The translations under genes and the position numbers were made by a program. Positions 18,961-27,349 of a stretch of 59,636 nt of DNA are shown piece after piece. The notes beneath the pieces are model-generated. The model searched no databases and was not told where the DNA came from. It saw only the letters and a list, made by a program, of their open reading frames with translations. The stretch's first letter is position 1. The number at the start of each line of letters is the position of its first letter. The stretch is taken from assembly GCA_030065985.1 (NCBI GenBank), contig JASJCM010000010.1, positions 1 through 59,636 on the forward strand, given 5' to 3'. This DNA comes from Woeseiaceae bacterium. GTDB taxonomy: Bacteria > Pseudomonadota > Gammaproteobacteria > Steroidobacterales > Woeseiaceae.

Positions 18961-19052
18961 ACGGCCTAGCTTGCCACAGTCACCGGCATCATGGCGGGAT
19001 TTCAGGAATTCGCAAATCGGCCGATAAACCACTGAGGAGACGGAGGTTCCGA

Positions 19053-19631
19053 ATGTCGAAGATCGGCCGCTGGAAAAACATATTCGGGCATCGGGAAAAG
19101 GTCGCTGTGAAGGTCGGTGCAAAGACCGAGTTGCTCACCGACACGCAGTCGTATCGCTTCAGCGAGATTAGCGAGACGCGGGATGCGCCAATGCACCCCG
19201 CGTATCAGAACCCGCTGAACGATACCCGCTATAGCCTCGAGGATGCCGCATTTCGCCTGATGATCACTGAAGACGACGTGCTCGCCAAGGCCGCGGCGGG
19301 CGGCCTGCGCCTGTATGTCGATGTGGCCGGGAAGTCGGGTCATTGGGCCCGCCGGGACCTCGAGGGCAACGTCAGTCAGTCGTCCATATTCACGATACGC
19401 GCCGGCCTGCTCAAATTGCGTTCGAAGGCCTGCGACGATCTCGCAAAACACGGTAGGGCGATCGTTCGAACGCTGGACCTCTGTCGCACGAACGGGCTGA
19501 CAACGGCGGGGCTCGACGATGACACGCTCGCCAGTCTGCGCGCCTGGGGCCCGGGTGATAAGCAGTTTTTTCCGCTGCACCCTGTCACGATCGAACGCGG
19601 CGCCGTTATTCTGCTGCCGCCCCTTGCGTAG
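19053..19631 (+). CDS. Hypothetical protein, 192 aa
   Basis: I do not recognise this protein. The ATG at 19053 is set by a good GGAGG at 19042-19046. It is soluble with no signal peptide or membrane segment. A central stretch, [20 protein letters not shown] then [12 protein letters not shown], looks like a short helix-turn-helix or wing of the kind seen in phage and accessory proteins of Proteobacteria, but this is only a visual impression. It is divergent from the acyl-CoA dehydrogenase. Its last 26 nt overlap the end of the histidine kinase gene on the other strand. Confidence 0.65.
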   Translation: MSKIGRWKNIFGHREKVAVKVGAKTELLTDTQSYRFSEISETRDAPMHPAYQNPLNDTRYSLEDAAFRLMITEDDVLAKAAAGGLRLYVDVAGKSGHWARRDLEGNVSQSSIFTIRAGLLKLRSKACDDLAKHGRAIVRTLDLCRTNGLTTAGLDDDTLASLRAWGPGDKQFFPLHPVTIERGAVILLPPLA

Positions 19632-21465
19632 ACGCTTTCGCATCGAGCAACTCGCGCAGTCGCCGTGCGAGTTCATCCAGCCGGAAAGGCTTGTTCAACA
19701 GAGGAATATCCGGGTCGTGGTCATTCCCCGCACGAAGCGCTTCATCGCGTGTATACGCGGACATGAACATCGGTATCGCATCGGGACACAGTTCCAGCGC
19801 CTGCTTCATGAATGCGGGACCATTCATCTCGGGCATCACAATATCCGAGAGAATGACGTCGATGGCATCGGGGTCGCGCTTGCAGATCTCGAGCCCTGCG
19901 GCACCGCTAAGTGCCGTCTCGACCGCGTAGCCCAGCGACACGAGGCCGGTCTTGACAAACTTCAGGACGTTCTCGTCGTCCTCGACAATCAGGATCGTCT
20001 CTGTACCCGGTCGGGGCGCATCGTTCGTGCCCGCCTCCGGCACTGAATCCATGCCCTTTTCGGTGCGGGGGAAGTAGATGTAGAACTTGGTTCCCTGGCC
20101 TACCGCGCTGTCCACTCGAATATGGCCGCCTGAGCCCGTGACAACGCCATGCGCCGTCGAGAGCCCGAGACCAGTGCCGCGGGTTTCATCCTTAGTCGTG
20201 AAAAACGGCTCGAAGATGCGCTGCAGGGTTTCATCTTCCATCCCGGTACCGGTATCCGCAACGATGAGTCGCCCGTAGCGACCGTCGGGAAGGTCGACGA
20301 CCTGCGCGCCGCTGCCCCCGATCGTAATGCAGTCCGTCGTGATCCGCAGTTCGCCGCCATTCGGCATGGCATCGCGCGCATTGGCGATCAGGTTCATGAT
20401 GACCTGGCGGAACTGGTCAGGATCGACCTCGATCGGACACGGGTCCGACCCATAGGCGAAACTGAGCCTGATATCCTCGCTGACAATTCGCTTCAACAAC
20501 GATTCCATGTCAGAAAGCTGCCGGTTCAGGTCGACAACGCGCGGCTGCAATTGCTGCCTGCGGCTGAAGGCCAGAAGCTGTTGTGTCAGTGTCGCCGCCT
20601 GCTGCCCGGCACGCTGGATCTCGGTGAGCCCCTGATCCAGGGTGCGATCTTTGGCGCTGGCAAGCCGCAGAATCTCGATGTGACCGAGGATCACAGTCAA
20701 TAGGTTATTGAAGTCGTGGGCAACACCGCCGACGAGCCTGCCGAGCGCGTCGAGCTTCTGGATGTGGTGCAGCCGCTCCTGGCTATCGACCAAGGCAGCC
20801 TCAGCCTCGTACTGCCGATCCATTGATCGCTTGAGCGAATACACGATGTACCCACCTGCCACGCCAGAGAACGCCAGACACGCGATCAATACTGCCAGGA
20901 ACCTTGGCCGGTCGCCCTGACGCACAGACAGGGCTTCGAGCTCGACTCGCGCCTCGATCTTGTGCAAGCGATCGAATTGCTCGACCGCCAGCCTGAGCAC
21001 GCCAATCTCGGTCAGCGTTGCTTGTGTCGGACCGGCCTCTTGCTGTAACTGACCTGCCACGCTCTGCAGTCGGTGCGACATTCGCTCGAGCACATCCGCG
21101 AACACGGGCTCCCTGTATTGCTGTTGCAGCGCCGACAGGCCGTCAATACGCGACTGGATCGACTGGACGATACCCACCGGACTGACGAGGACTTCGCTAA
21201 CCCCGGCCAGGCCGGTCCCGGCAAATTCGCCAACAGCCAGGCCTTGCTGCACAAGCCCCCTGAGCAGGTCGACTTCGCGACGTATTTCATTCGATTCCGA
21301 TACGGATTCAAGATGATAGAACTGGATGCGTTCGTGCGTCTGTTTCTCGTCCTGTTGCGCGACATAAAGCGTGCTGAGGACCGTCGCCGAGGCAATGACG
21401 ACGATTACCAGAATCGCATAGACATATCGCAGGACATAGTGCGTACTGACTCGCTCGGCGATCAC
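19606..21465 (-). CDS. Membrane hybrid sensor histidine kinase with C-terminal receiver
   Basis: Protein of 619 residues. An N-terminal TM (about 13-35), a mostly helical periplasmic sensor part (about 40-185) and a second TM (about 189-210) lead into the kinase core. The phosphoacceptor is His250 in GVAHDFNNLLTVILGHIEIL. ATPase boxes include DPDQFRQVIMNLIANARDAM, DTGTGM and GTGLGLSTAHGV. A receiver domain follows (ILIVEDDENV, phospho-Asp in DVILSDIVMPEMNG). The HDFNN form is the TMAO/Tor-like class, in which no separate DNA-binding output is evident. It overlaps the upstream PhnD-like lipoprotein by 4 nt, so that protein is probably its ligand-sensing partner. Confidence 0.92.
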   Translation of the reverse strand: MIAERVSTHYVLRYVYAILVIVVIASATVLSTLYVAQQDEKQTHERIQFYHLESVSESNEIRREVDLLRGLVQQGLAVGEFAGTGLAGVSEVLVSPVGIVQSIQSRIDGLSALQQQYREPVFADVLERMSHRLQSVAGQLQQEAGPTQATLTEIGVLRLAVEQFDRLHKIEARVELEALSVRQGDRPRFLAVLIACLAFSGVAGGYIVYSLKRSMDRQYEAEAALVDSQERLHHIQKLDALGRLVGGVAHDFNNLLTVILGHIEILRLASAKDRTLDQGLTEIQRAGQQAATLTQQLLAFSRRQQLQPRVVDLNRQLSDMESLLKRIVSEDIRLSFAYGSDPCPIEVDPDQFRQVIMNLIANARDAMPNGGELRITTDCITIGGSGAQVVDLPDGRYGRLIVADTGTGMEDETLQRIFEPFFTTKDETRGTGLGLSTAHGVVTGSGGHIRVDSAVGQGTKFYIYFPRTEKGMDSVPEAGTNDAPRPGTETILIVEDDENVLKFVKTGLVSLGYAVETALSGAAGLEICKRDPDAIDVILSDIVMPEMNGPAFMKQALELCPDAIPMFMSAYTRDEALRAGNDHDPDIPLLNKPFRLDELARRLRELLDAKASTQGAAAE

Positions 21466-22343
21466 CGCGAATCCTCGCCGGCCAGCAGCCCCGCCTGCAG
21501 CGCAGCCGCCCGGACGAATTCGAGATCCCCGCTGCCGGCCGGCAGGTACGCGTTAGCGCCCTGCAGCCGCAGTACTTCGCGATGCAAAGGCACTGTCGGA
21601 TCAAGCGCAAGGAGTGCATCAAGAATGGCTGCACGCCTTGGAGCACTCATCGATTCTCTGGCTGCCCAGACATAGTCCGAGTACGGTGGCGTCGTTTCGA
21701 TGATGCGAACCTCGTCTTCGTCCAACTGGCCATTGGCGAACAGCGACTGCACGATGACGCAGTTCGCGACGCCAAGATCGACCGTACCGTCGGCGACCCA
21801 GGCAGCGGTCTGATCGTGACCGGGGGCGTGTCGAATCGACTGGAAGAAGTCTTCGGGCACGAGTCCCGCTTGCGACATGAAATAGCGTGGCATCAGGTGG
21901 CCGGATGTCGAGAGATCGGGCCCGAAACTGAATCGCGCACCTTCAAAGGCAGCAATCGAGGTGCGTTGGCCGGAAGCGCCTGCCAGGTAACAGCTGGTGA
22001 ACTGGATATCGACATCGCGCAGCGCAAGCGGTATCGCGCCGGCATGCAGCTCCGCGCGTACGAACGTAAGTCCGCCAAACCAGGCCAGATCGACATCGCC
22101 AACGGCAAACTGCTGCAACAAATCCGCGTAGTCGGACGGGATGACCAGCTCGAAGCTGAAACCCGTAGTTTCCCCAAGGTAGGCGATTAACGGTTCGTGC
22201 CGCGTTCGCAGATTGTCCGGCACCTGATCCGGCAAGACGCCGACACGGATCGTATCAGCGATATCATCGGGAGGGGCGTCCCCGGTGCAGGCACTTGCCA
22301 CCAGAAACACTGCAATTATCACGAGGTTCCTCAAAGCGGACAC
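21462..22343 (-). CDS. PhnD-like phosphate/phosphonate-binding lipoprotein
   Basis: Protein of 293 residues with a lipoprotein signal (MSALRNLVIIAVFLVASACT, lipobox ASAC). The body is a type 2 periplasmic binding protein of the PhnD/phosphonate group: IRVGVLPDQVPDNLRTRHEP, DYADLLQQFAVGDVDLAWFG, and later FFQSIRHAPGHDQTAAWVAD. No ABC permease or ATPase accompanies it; instead its stop overlaps the start of the hybrid kinase. It therefore probably acts as a sensory binding protein (similar in logic to TorT/TorS), with a phosphonate, phosphite or unrelated small anion as ligand. Confidence 0.88.
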   Translation of the reverse strand: MSALRNLVIIAVFLVASACTGDAPPDDIADTIRVGVLPDQVPDNLRTRHEPLIAYLGETTGFSFELVIPSDYADLLQQFAVGDVDLAWFGGLTFVRAELHAGAIPLALRDVDIQFTSCYLAGASGQRTSIAAFEGARFSFGPDLSTSGHLMPRYFMSQAGLVPEDFFQSIRHAPGHDQTAAWVADGTVDLGVANCVIVQSLFANGQLDEDEVRIIETTPPYSDYVWAARESMSAPRRAAILDALLALDPTVPLHREVLRLQGANAYLPAGSGDLEFVRAAALQAGLLAGEDSR

Positions 22344-22404
22344 ACATTGCGTCGTCAGCGGACAATACTAGCCCAGAGCGGGCAAAATCGCCCGGGGCAG
22401 TCAA

Positions 22405-23178
22405 CTACCCTGCGCTTGCGACGACGAGCAACGGACCTTTGGATACGACCACACCACCTGGCTGTTCGCGCGTAATAGCAAACGCAACAGGATCGCTGAC
22501 TGCAAGCTTGGCATTGATAGGAATCACGACAGTCGATGTTCCTGCAGGAATATCGAAAACGCCGCCATCGACTGGATTGCCATCGCGCTCCGGGTCAACA
22601 ACCCACAGCTGGTATTGGGACCTGGCGGGATCGTTAACAGGCATACCGGTGAGCAGCATGTAGCCCTCCTGCCGCTCGTCGCTCCACACAACATCGCCCC
22701 TGACCGCCGCGTATTCGGAATCCACAGGCGTTGCCCAAGGCAGACGCTTTGCGTCGCCGGCGTCAGCCAGGAGCTCTTCACGAGCTGCCTCGACACTCGA
22801 CGATGTATCGAAATCGACCAAGGTCGTCGCCAGCAGCACCAGGGCAAGCGCCGCGGCGGTTGCCCATCCCCAGCTCCACCGCGGCGTGGGTCGGGGTTGC
22901 GGCTGCATTGGTACGACGTTGTCGCCCCCCGGGCCAAAGAAGCTGTCTGCGTCGGCACGCAGCTTCGCTCTTAGCGTTTCGGGCGCATTCTCCAGGTCCC
23001 GGGCACTCTCGAGGCCGAAGGCGTTCGCCGCTGCCGCGGCGGCGAGGTCGAGGTCAGTCGTGTCCTGCACGCCATGCTCCGTCAGCAGTTCCTGCAAGCG
23101 GCGCGCCTGATCGGCGTTGAGTCCCTCGGTAGCTCGTATCGTCAGGAGCTCGAGAATGTCGGGATGGATGTCGTTCAT
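22405..23178 (-). CDS. Anti-sigma factor, RskA family
   Basis: Protein of 257 residues. The N-terminal part is helical and cytoplasmic (MNDIHPDILELLTIRATEGL, then NADQARRLQELLTEHG). One transmembrane segment (WGWATAAALALVLLATTLVD, about residues 104-123) separates it from a periplasmic RskA-type domain with SQYQLWVVDPERDGNPVDGG, VFDIPAGTSTVVIP and VAFAITREQPGG. It overlaps the sigma gene by 4 nt, the classical pairing in which this protein holds the sigma factor at the membrane until a signal triggers proteolysis. Confidence 0.9.
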   Translation of the reverse strand: MNDIHPDILELLTIRATEGLNADQARRLQELLTEHGVQDTTDLDLAAAAAANAFGLESARDLENAPETLRAKLRADADSFFGPGGDNVVPMQPQPRPTPRWSWGWATAAALALVLLATTLVDFDTSSSVEAAREELLADAGDAKRLPWATPVDSEYAAVRGDVVWSDERQEGYMLLTGMPVNDPARSQYQLWVVDPERDGNPVDGGVFDIPAGTSTVVIPINAKLAVSDPVAFAITREQPGGVVVSKGPLLVVASAG

Positions 23179-23729
23179 GATGTTGCCTTGCCCGCGAGCG
23201 CTGGCTCGCCGAGTACTTCACGTATCTTGACCAGGCCTCGTGCCACGTAGCTTTTGACGGTTCCGAGCGGGATACCGGTCTGCTCGGCTATCGCACTGTG
23301 CGACATACCCAGCCACGAGGCCATATTGATCACTTCCTGCTGTTCGGGTTTGAGAGTGCGAATAGCATCGACCACGCGTTCGAGTTCCGCGTTGGCTTCG
23401 AGGAGACCCGTTGCATCTTCACAAAGAGAGTGCTCGATTTCATCAAGAGCCTCGGCGACGGGCTCATTGTCGAGCTTGCGGCGTCGGTCGATCAGGCGGC
23501 GCCGCGCAATCATCGACACAAAAGTCACTTCGCCGGCAACGCCAGGGTCGAAGCGCTCAGCCTTCTCCCACAGTTCAAGGAATATTTCCTGTACGGCTTC
23601 TTCAGCGTCAGCCTCGTTTTGCAGGAAGCGACGCGCGAGCGACCAGACAAGGCCGCTGTAAGTATCAATGCAAGCGGCGACCGCTGCGCGATCGCCGCCT
23701 GCAATTCGCTGTAGAAGCGTGTCGGTCAC
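23175..23729 (-). CDS. ECF RNA polymerase sigma factor (SigK-like context)
   Basis: Protein of 184 residues starting at a GTG at 23729. Region 2 is FLQNEADAEEAVQEIFLELW then EKAERFDPGVAGEVTFVSMI; region 4 is LKPEQQEVINMASWLGMSHS then AIAEQTGIPLGTVKSYVARG. It directs RNA polymerase to a small regulon, probably including its own operon. It lies 14 nt downstream of the fasciclin gene and overlaps the anti-sigma gene. In Mycobacterium tuberculosis, SigK with RskA controls the fasciclin proteins MPT70/MPT83, and this operon has the same three parts. Confidence 0.93.
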   Translation of the reverse strand: MTDTLLQRIAGGDRAAVAACIDTYSGLVWSLARRFLQNEADAEEAVQEIFLELWEKAERFDPGVAGEVTFVSMIARRRLIDRRRKLDNEPVAEALDEIEHSLCEDATGLLEANAELERVVDAIRTLKPEQQEVINMASWLGMSHSAIAEQTGIPLGTVKSYVARGLVKIREVLGEPALAGKATS

Positions 23730-23743
23730 GTGCTAATGCTAAC

Positions 23744-24538
23744 TCAGCGTGACATCTGGCGGTTTGCCTGCATCTGGCCATTGCCGTGCAGGGAGGCGTT
23801 GACGTCGTCGAGTGCATAGCGAAGCTGCCACGCGCTGGCGCGTGAGCTATGCGTGTTGGCGGCCTCCATGAGGCCCACCTCGAGGCGCGCGCGCTCCTCG
23901 GTCGTCAGGTTACCTTCGCGCATCAGCTGTTCGGACACTGCCTTGTAGACGGCGACCGTCGCCTGCATGTTGCCGTGGTTGAACATCGGCACGCCGCGGT
24001 CGATCGCATTGCTGATAGCTGCAGCAGAGTCGGCACGCGACATCTGCTTCGGCGGCAGGATGACACGATCGATGACGTGGATAACGCCGTTCGAAACATC
24101 GATATCCGTCGTCACGATGCGAGCGTTTTCGATATTGAAGCCGCCTTCGGTCTGGCGGATTACAGCGTCAACGCCGGCCAGGGTTTCGAGGCGCGCGCCA
24201 TCGGCAAGAGCCTGCGATCCGAGGTCACCTGCAACGACATGGAACTTCAGAATGGTTGCGAGCCGATCTTTGTTTTCCGGCTGCAGCAACGTTTGGATAG
24301 TACCGGCGGGCAACGCGCTGAATGCGTCGTCGGTCGGCGCGAATACGGTCAGCGGACCGTCGCTCTTCAAGGCGTCAACGAGGCCAGCGGCCTTGGCTGC
24401 GGCGATCAGGGTTTCGAACGTGCCCGCAGAAGCGGCCGTGTCAACGACGTCCTTCTTGTGGCCATGGCCGGCGAATGCCGGTGCCGCGAGGGTCATGGCG
24501 ATAAGCGCGACCCAGATTGTTTTCATTGCTTTCATCAT
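23744..24538 (-). CDS. Secreted fasciclin-domain protein with C-terminal extension
   Basis: Protein of 264 residues. ATGs at 24538 and 24535 both suit the GGAG upstream. A signal peptide (MMKAMKTIWVALIAMTLAAPAFA) precedes a FAS1 domain (about 30-165) with H1 box TVFAPTDDAFSALPAGTIQT, then ILKFHVVAGD, and H2-like NGVIHVIDRVILPP. About 90 further residues (ADSAAAISNAIDRGVPMFNH then a helical stretch with TTEERARLEVGLMEAANTHS) are not part of FAS1 and are unrecognised. FAS1 domains mediate adhesion or ligand binding outside the cytoplasm. It is the first gene of the operon with the sigma and anti-sigma genes and is probably the main output of that switch. Confidence 0.9.
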   Translation of the reverse strand: MMKAMKTIWVALIAMTLAAPAFAGHGHKKDVVDTAASAGTFETLIAAAKAAGLVDALKSDGPLTVFAPTDDAFSALPAGTIQTLLQPENKDRLATILKFHVVAGDLGSQALADGARLETLAGVDAVIRQTEGGFNIENARIVTTDIDVSNGVIHVIDRVILPPKQMSRADSAAAISNAIDRGVPMFNHGNMQATVAVYKAVSEQLMREGNLTTEERARLEVGLMEAANTHSSRASAWQLRYALDDVNASLHGNGQMQANRQMSR

Positions 24539-24613
24539 TTGTCTCCAAGTTTTGTTTCGACCGCGGGGGAGGCGGGCTTGTATGTGTATTCGTGCCGCTC
24601 GAGGTCTTGGACG

Positions 24614-24634
24614 CGCAAGAGCGCTATTCTTGCG
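24614..24634. repeat. Perfect inverted repeat between fasciclin operon and sodB
   Basis: CGCAAGA at 24614-24620 and TCTTGCG at 24628-24634 form a perfect 7-bp dyad with a 7-bp spacer, in the 180-bp divergent gap. It could be a regulator site for either operon or a hairpin in the sodB leader. It has no T-tract, so it is not a terminator. Confidence 0.5.
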
Positions 24635-24718
24635 TAACAAAATGTTTCCGCGATTTCGTGCTTGCGGCGAAGTCGATAAGCTTCGGTGTCTGATTTCCCG
24701 GATTCACGGAGTGAAAAA

Positions 24719-25324
24719 GTGTCTATTGAGTTTCCTGACTTGCCGTATGCAAGCGATGCGCTGGAGCCACATATTTCGGCTGCGACGCTCGGCTTCCACC
24801 ATGGCAAGCACCACAAGGCCTATGTCGACAAGCTGAACGCAGCAATCGCCGGTAAGCCCTACGACGAGCTCTCGCTGGAGAAGATCATCGCGGCTGCCTA
24901 TGAGGCGTCCGACACCGGCATCTACAACAATGCTGCGCAATCCTGGAACCACACGTTCCTGTGGCACAGCATGTCGCCGCAGGGTGGCGGCTCACCGTCA
25001 GGTCCGCTTGCCGATGCGATTAACGAACGCTTCGGTGATCTCGACGGTTTCCGCAAGGCATTCCGCGGGGCAGCTCTTGGACAGTTCGGTAGTGGCTGGA
25101 CCTGGCTGGTTCGCACCGCGCAGGGTCTCGACATTGTGAGCACCGGCAATGCGGACGCGCCCACGACCAATGGCCTCACCCCGCTGCTGACACTCGACGT
25201 CTGGGAGCATGCCTACTACCTCGATTTCCAGAACAAGCGTGACGCCTACGTCGACACGTTTCTCGAGCACCTGGTGAACTGGGACTTCGCGGCGCAGAAC
25301 TACGAGGCCGCCGACGCGATATAG
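24719..25324 (+). CDS. sodB: Iron superoxide dismutase
   Basis: Protein of 201 residues. The GTG at 24719 is chosen because GGAGTG ends 5 nt before it and the resulting start (reads VSIEFPDLPYASDALEPHIS) aligns with E. coli SodB (MSFELPALPYAKDALAPHIS). Metal ligands: His27 (FHHGKHH), His78 (AAQSWNHTFLWHS), Asp160 and His164 (DVWEHAYY). Gln74 in the AAQ-W-NH segment is the iron-type residue. The enzyme disproportionates superoxide in the cytoplasm. It lies 7 nt before the TerB-like gene. Confidence 0.95.
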   Translation: MSIEFPDLPYASDALEPHISAATLGFHHGKHHKAYVDKLNAAIAGKPYDELSLEKIIAAAYEASDTGIYNNAAQSWNHTFLWHSMSPQGGGSPSGPLADAINERFGDLDGFRKAFRGAALGQFGSGWTWLVRTAQGLDIVSTGNADAPTTNGLTPLLTLDVWEHAYYLDFQNKRDAYVDTFLEHLVNWDFAAQNYEAADAI

Positions 25325-25331
25325 TACGACG

Positions 25332-25808
25332 ATGTTTGCTCAGCTTATTGATCGCATCAGCGGCGCACTGGCCACCCCGGAAGCAGATACTTCCGGGGAG
25401 GATCGCGAAGCCGCGATTCGCAAGGCAACGGCGGTCCTGATGATCGACGTCGCGCGTGCCGACAGTGTCTTCGACCCGTCTGAGTTCGACAGCGTTTTCG
25501 ATCGTATCTCGGCGCACTTTGGCCTGACGGGCCAGGAGGCGGCGGAACTCGTCAACAGTGCGGATGAAGAGGCCGAGCGGCTGACGTCGCTACACGATTT
25601 TACCCAGCTTCTTCATGCGAACCTCGACGAGAACGAGAAATCCAGCGTTATCGGCCTGCTATGGGAGGTTGCCTACGCCGACGGGCGGCTCGATAAGTAC
25701 GAGGACTCACTCGTTTTGAAGATCAGCGATCTCCTGCACGTCAGTCGCGGCCGCGTCATGCGATTAAAGCACGATGCGGAAAACGGAGACGGTTCAGGAG
25801 CCGCCTGA
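25332..25808 (+). CDS. TerB-like (tellurite resistance/co-chaperone type) protein
   Basis: Protein of 158 residues, all-helical, with two TerB-like half motifs: AAIRKATAVLMIDVARADSV followed by FDPSEFDSV, and EKSSVIGLLWEVAYADGRLD followed by KYEDSLVLKISDLLHVS. The Asp/Glu residues at the ends of these helices are those that bind metal in TerB folds. The N-terminus MFAQLIDRISGAL is amphipathic. Function in this short form is unknown. It follows sodB by 7 nt and ends convergently inside the CIA30 gene, with 15 nt of overlap. Confidence 0.85.
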   Translation: MFAQLIDRISGALATPEADTSGEDREAAIRKATAVLMIDVARADSVFDPSEFDSVFDRISAHFGLTGQEAAELVNSADEEAERLTSLHDFTQLLHANLDENEKSSVIGLLWEVAYADGRLDKYEDSLVLKISDLLHVSRGRVMRLKHDAENGDGSGAA

Positions 25809-26411
25809 ATCGCTCTCTGTCTTAGCCTGGTAGGCGTGCACGCTCGCAAGCTGCAGTTCGAATGGCCCGTCGAGGCTGTCGTAAATCATCAACCCCATTC
25901 CTGTGATCCGGCGGCTGTCCAGCGGCGGCCCCTTGAGTTCGTAGCCGCGAAACCGTGGAACGAAGCTGGAGAACGGGATATCGACTGTTTGCCATTCGCC
26001 TTCCTGAGTGTCGAAGTCTGCCCAGTAGCTGACCTCCCGGCCGCGCCAGCGCGGCGTGGTGGTCAATCGCCAGGTATAACGTCGGCCATCGCCTTTGACC
26101 TGCAGACGGATACCCGCGTGCTTCGACAGATCGAGACGCAAGTTCTGCGTGCGAATTGAACTGAAGCCGCCACCTCGGGTATTGGTCCGACCGGTGAATG
26201 AGATTTCGCCCCGGGATTGTGTGAAATCGCCTTCACTGCGTCCTCCCATCACGTTGTCGTTCACAACGTACCAGCCCAGGTCAGCGCTGCTCTCGGTGAA
26301 CTCCGTCAATAACAGATCTTTGTCTTTGGCGGTGTCAGAAGCATTGACCGTGGTGTAAGAAGAAGTCATCAGCAGTAGTCCGAAAAACAGCGACAGACGC
26401 ATCAGGTACAT
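25794..26411 (-). CDS. CIA30-family (NDUFAF1-like) galactose-binding-fold protein, exported
   Basis: Protein of 205 residues. ATG at 26411 or 26402; either gives a signal peptide ending near TTVNAS. The body matches the CIA30 domain: LGWYVVNDNVMGGRSEGDFT, FTGRTNTRGGGFSSIRTQNL, LQVKGDGRRYTWRL and WQTVDIPFSSFVPRFRG. In mitochondria this domain assists complex I assembly; bacterial secreted versions have no established role and probably bind carbohydrate or another ligand. It is divergent from the DUF429 gene. Confidence 0.88.
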   Translation of the reverse strand: MYLMRLSLFFGLLLMTSSYTTVNASDTAKDKDLLLTEFTESSADLGWYVVNDNVMGGRSEGDFTQSRGEISFTGRTNTRGGGFSSIRTQNLRLDLSKHAGIRLQVKGDGRRYTWRLTTTPRWRGREVSYWADFDTQEGEWQTVDIPFSSFVPRFRGYELKGPPLDSRRITGMGLMIYDSLDGPFELQLASVHAYQAKTESDSGGS

Positions 26412-26446
26412 TTCCAGTTTAGTGAATCGTGGCAGGTAGACATCGA

Positions 26447-27277
26447 GTGAACCAGCGCGTTCCGCAAACCATACTCGGCATTGACTTCACTTCGACGCCA
26501 ACGGCGCGAAAACCGCTCACCTGCGCCCGAGCCGAGTTTAATGGGGACTCGCTGAAACTTGTCGAGCTGTTGCGCTGGCCGCAGTTTGACGAATTCGAGG
26601 CCACGCTGGTTTCTGCAGGTCCCTGGGTCGCGGGAATCGACTTTCCATTTGGCCAGTCTCGTCGCTTTCTCGAGAATGCAGGTTGGCCGCTATCCTGGCC
26701 CGCGTACGTTGCTCTCGTCGCATCGTTCGACCGCGAAGGTTATCGACGTACACTCGAAGACTACAAGCGGCACAGGCCGGTCGGCGACAAGCACCACAAG
26801 CGCAGCTGCGATGTCATTTCGCGCTCGCAGAGCCCGCAGACGCTCTATGGCACGCCGGTTGGGCTGATGTTCTTCGAGGGTGCGCCGCGCCTCCTCAGTG
26901 CCGGCGTTCATTTACCCTACCATCACGACGGCGACCCCTCTCGAGTTGTACTGGAGACCTATCCGGGCCTCCTTGCCCGGCATCTAATCGGCAACCGGGG
27001 GTACAAAAGCGATACCAGGAAGAAGCAGACCCGTGAACAGCGCTGCGCGCGCCATGACCTCTGGCGATTGCTGACAGGTGCGGAAGGCCGGAAGCTTTAC
27101 GGTTTTTCCATCGAAGCACCGCTCGAACTCGTCAATGATCCCGGCGCCGATGACCTCGACGCGCTGCTTTGTGCCGTGCAAGCAGCATGGGGCTGGAGCC
27201 ATCGATCGCGCGGCTACGGAGCGCCGCCTGACCTCGACCGCCTGGAGGGCTGGATCTGCGACCCAGCCATGATCTGA
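26447..27277 (+). CDS. DUF429-like protein (RNase H-fold nuclease-like)
   Basis: Protein of 276 residues starting at the GTG at 26447 (reads VNQRVPQTILGIDFTSTPTA), with AGGTAGA about nine bases upstream; a GTG at 26429 is the alternative. The ILGIDFT strand, VAGIDFPFG and DDLDALLCAVQAAW resemble the acidic corners of an RNase H-like fold as in DUF429. The family has no settled biochemical function. It is followed by a 72-bp gap with a palindrome and then the GbsR-type regulator. Confidence 0.7.
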   Translation: MNQRVPQTILGIDFTSTPTARKPLTCARAEFNGDSLKLVELLRWPQFDEFEATLVSAGPWVAGIDFPFGQSRRFLENAGWPLSWPAYVALVASFDREGYRRTLEDYKRHRPVGDKHHKRSCDVISRSQSPQTLYGTPVGLMFFEGAPRLLSAGVHLPYHHDGDPSRVVLETYPGLLARHLIGNRGYKSDTRKKQTREQRCARHDLWRLLTGAEGRKLYGFSIEAPLELVNDPGADDLDALLCAVQAAWGWSHRSRGYGAPPDLDRLEGWICDPAMI

Positions 27278-27321
27278 TGGCGCATCAATTTTCGGAACTA
27301 TTGAATGCGACTGAGTCTAAT

Positions 27322-27339
27322 TTTCAACAATTCTTGAAA
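27322..27339. promoter_or_regulatory. 18-bp palindrome, candidate operator of the GbsR-type regulator
   Basis: The sequence TTTCAACAATTCTTGAAA is a dyad with TTTCAA/TTGAAA arms and a central AATT; 16 of 18 positions are symmetric. It ends 10 nt before the regulator ATG at 27350. AT-rich symmetric DNA just before a GbsR/MarR-type gene and cydAB is what an autoregulatory operator would look like. Binding is inferred. Confidence 0.55.
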
Positions 27340-27349
27340 TTACTGAAAT

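Noticed and set aside
24609-24650. GGAAAC and CGTC as an ECF-type promoter for the fasciclin operon
   Set aside because: The elements are about 30 bp apart instead of the usual 16-17.
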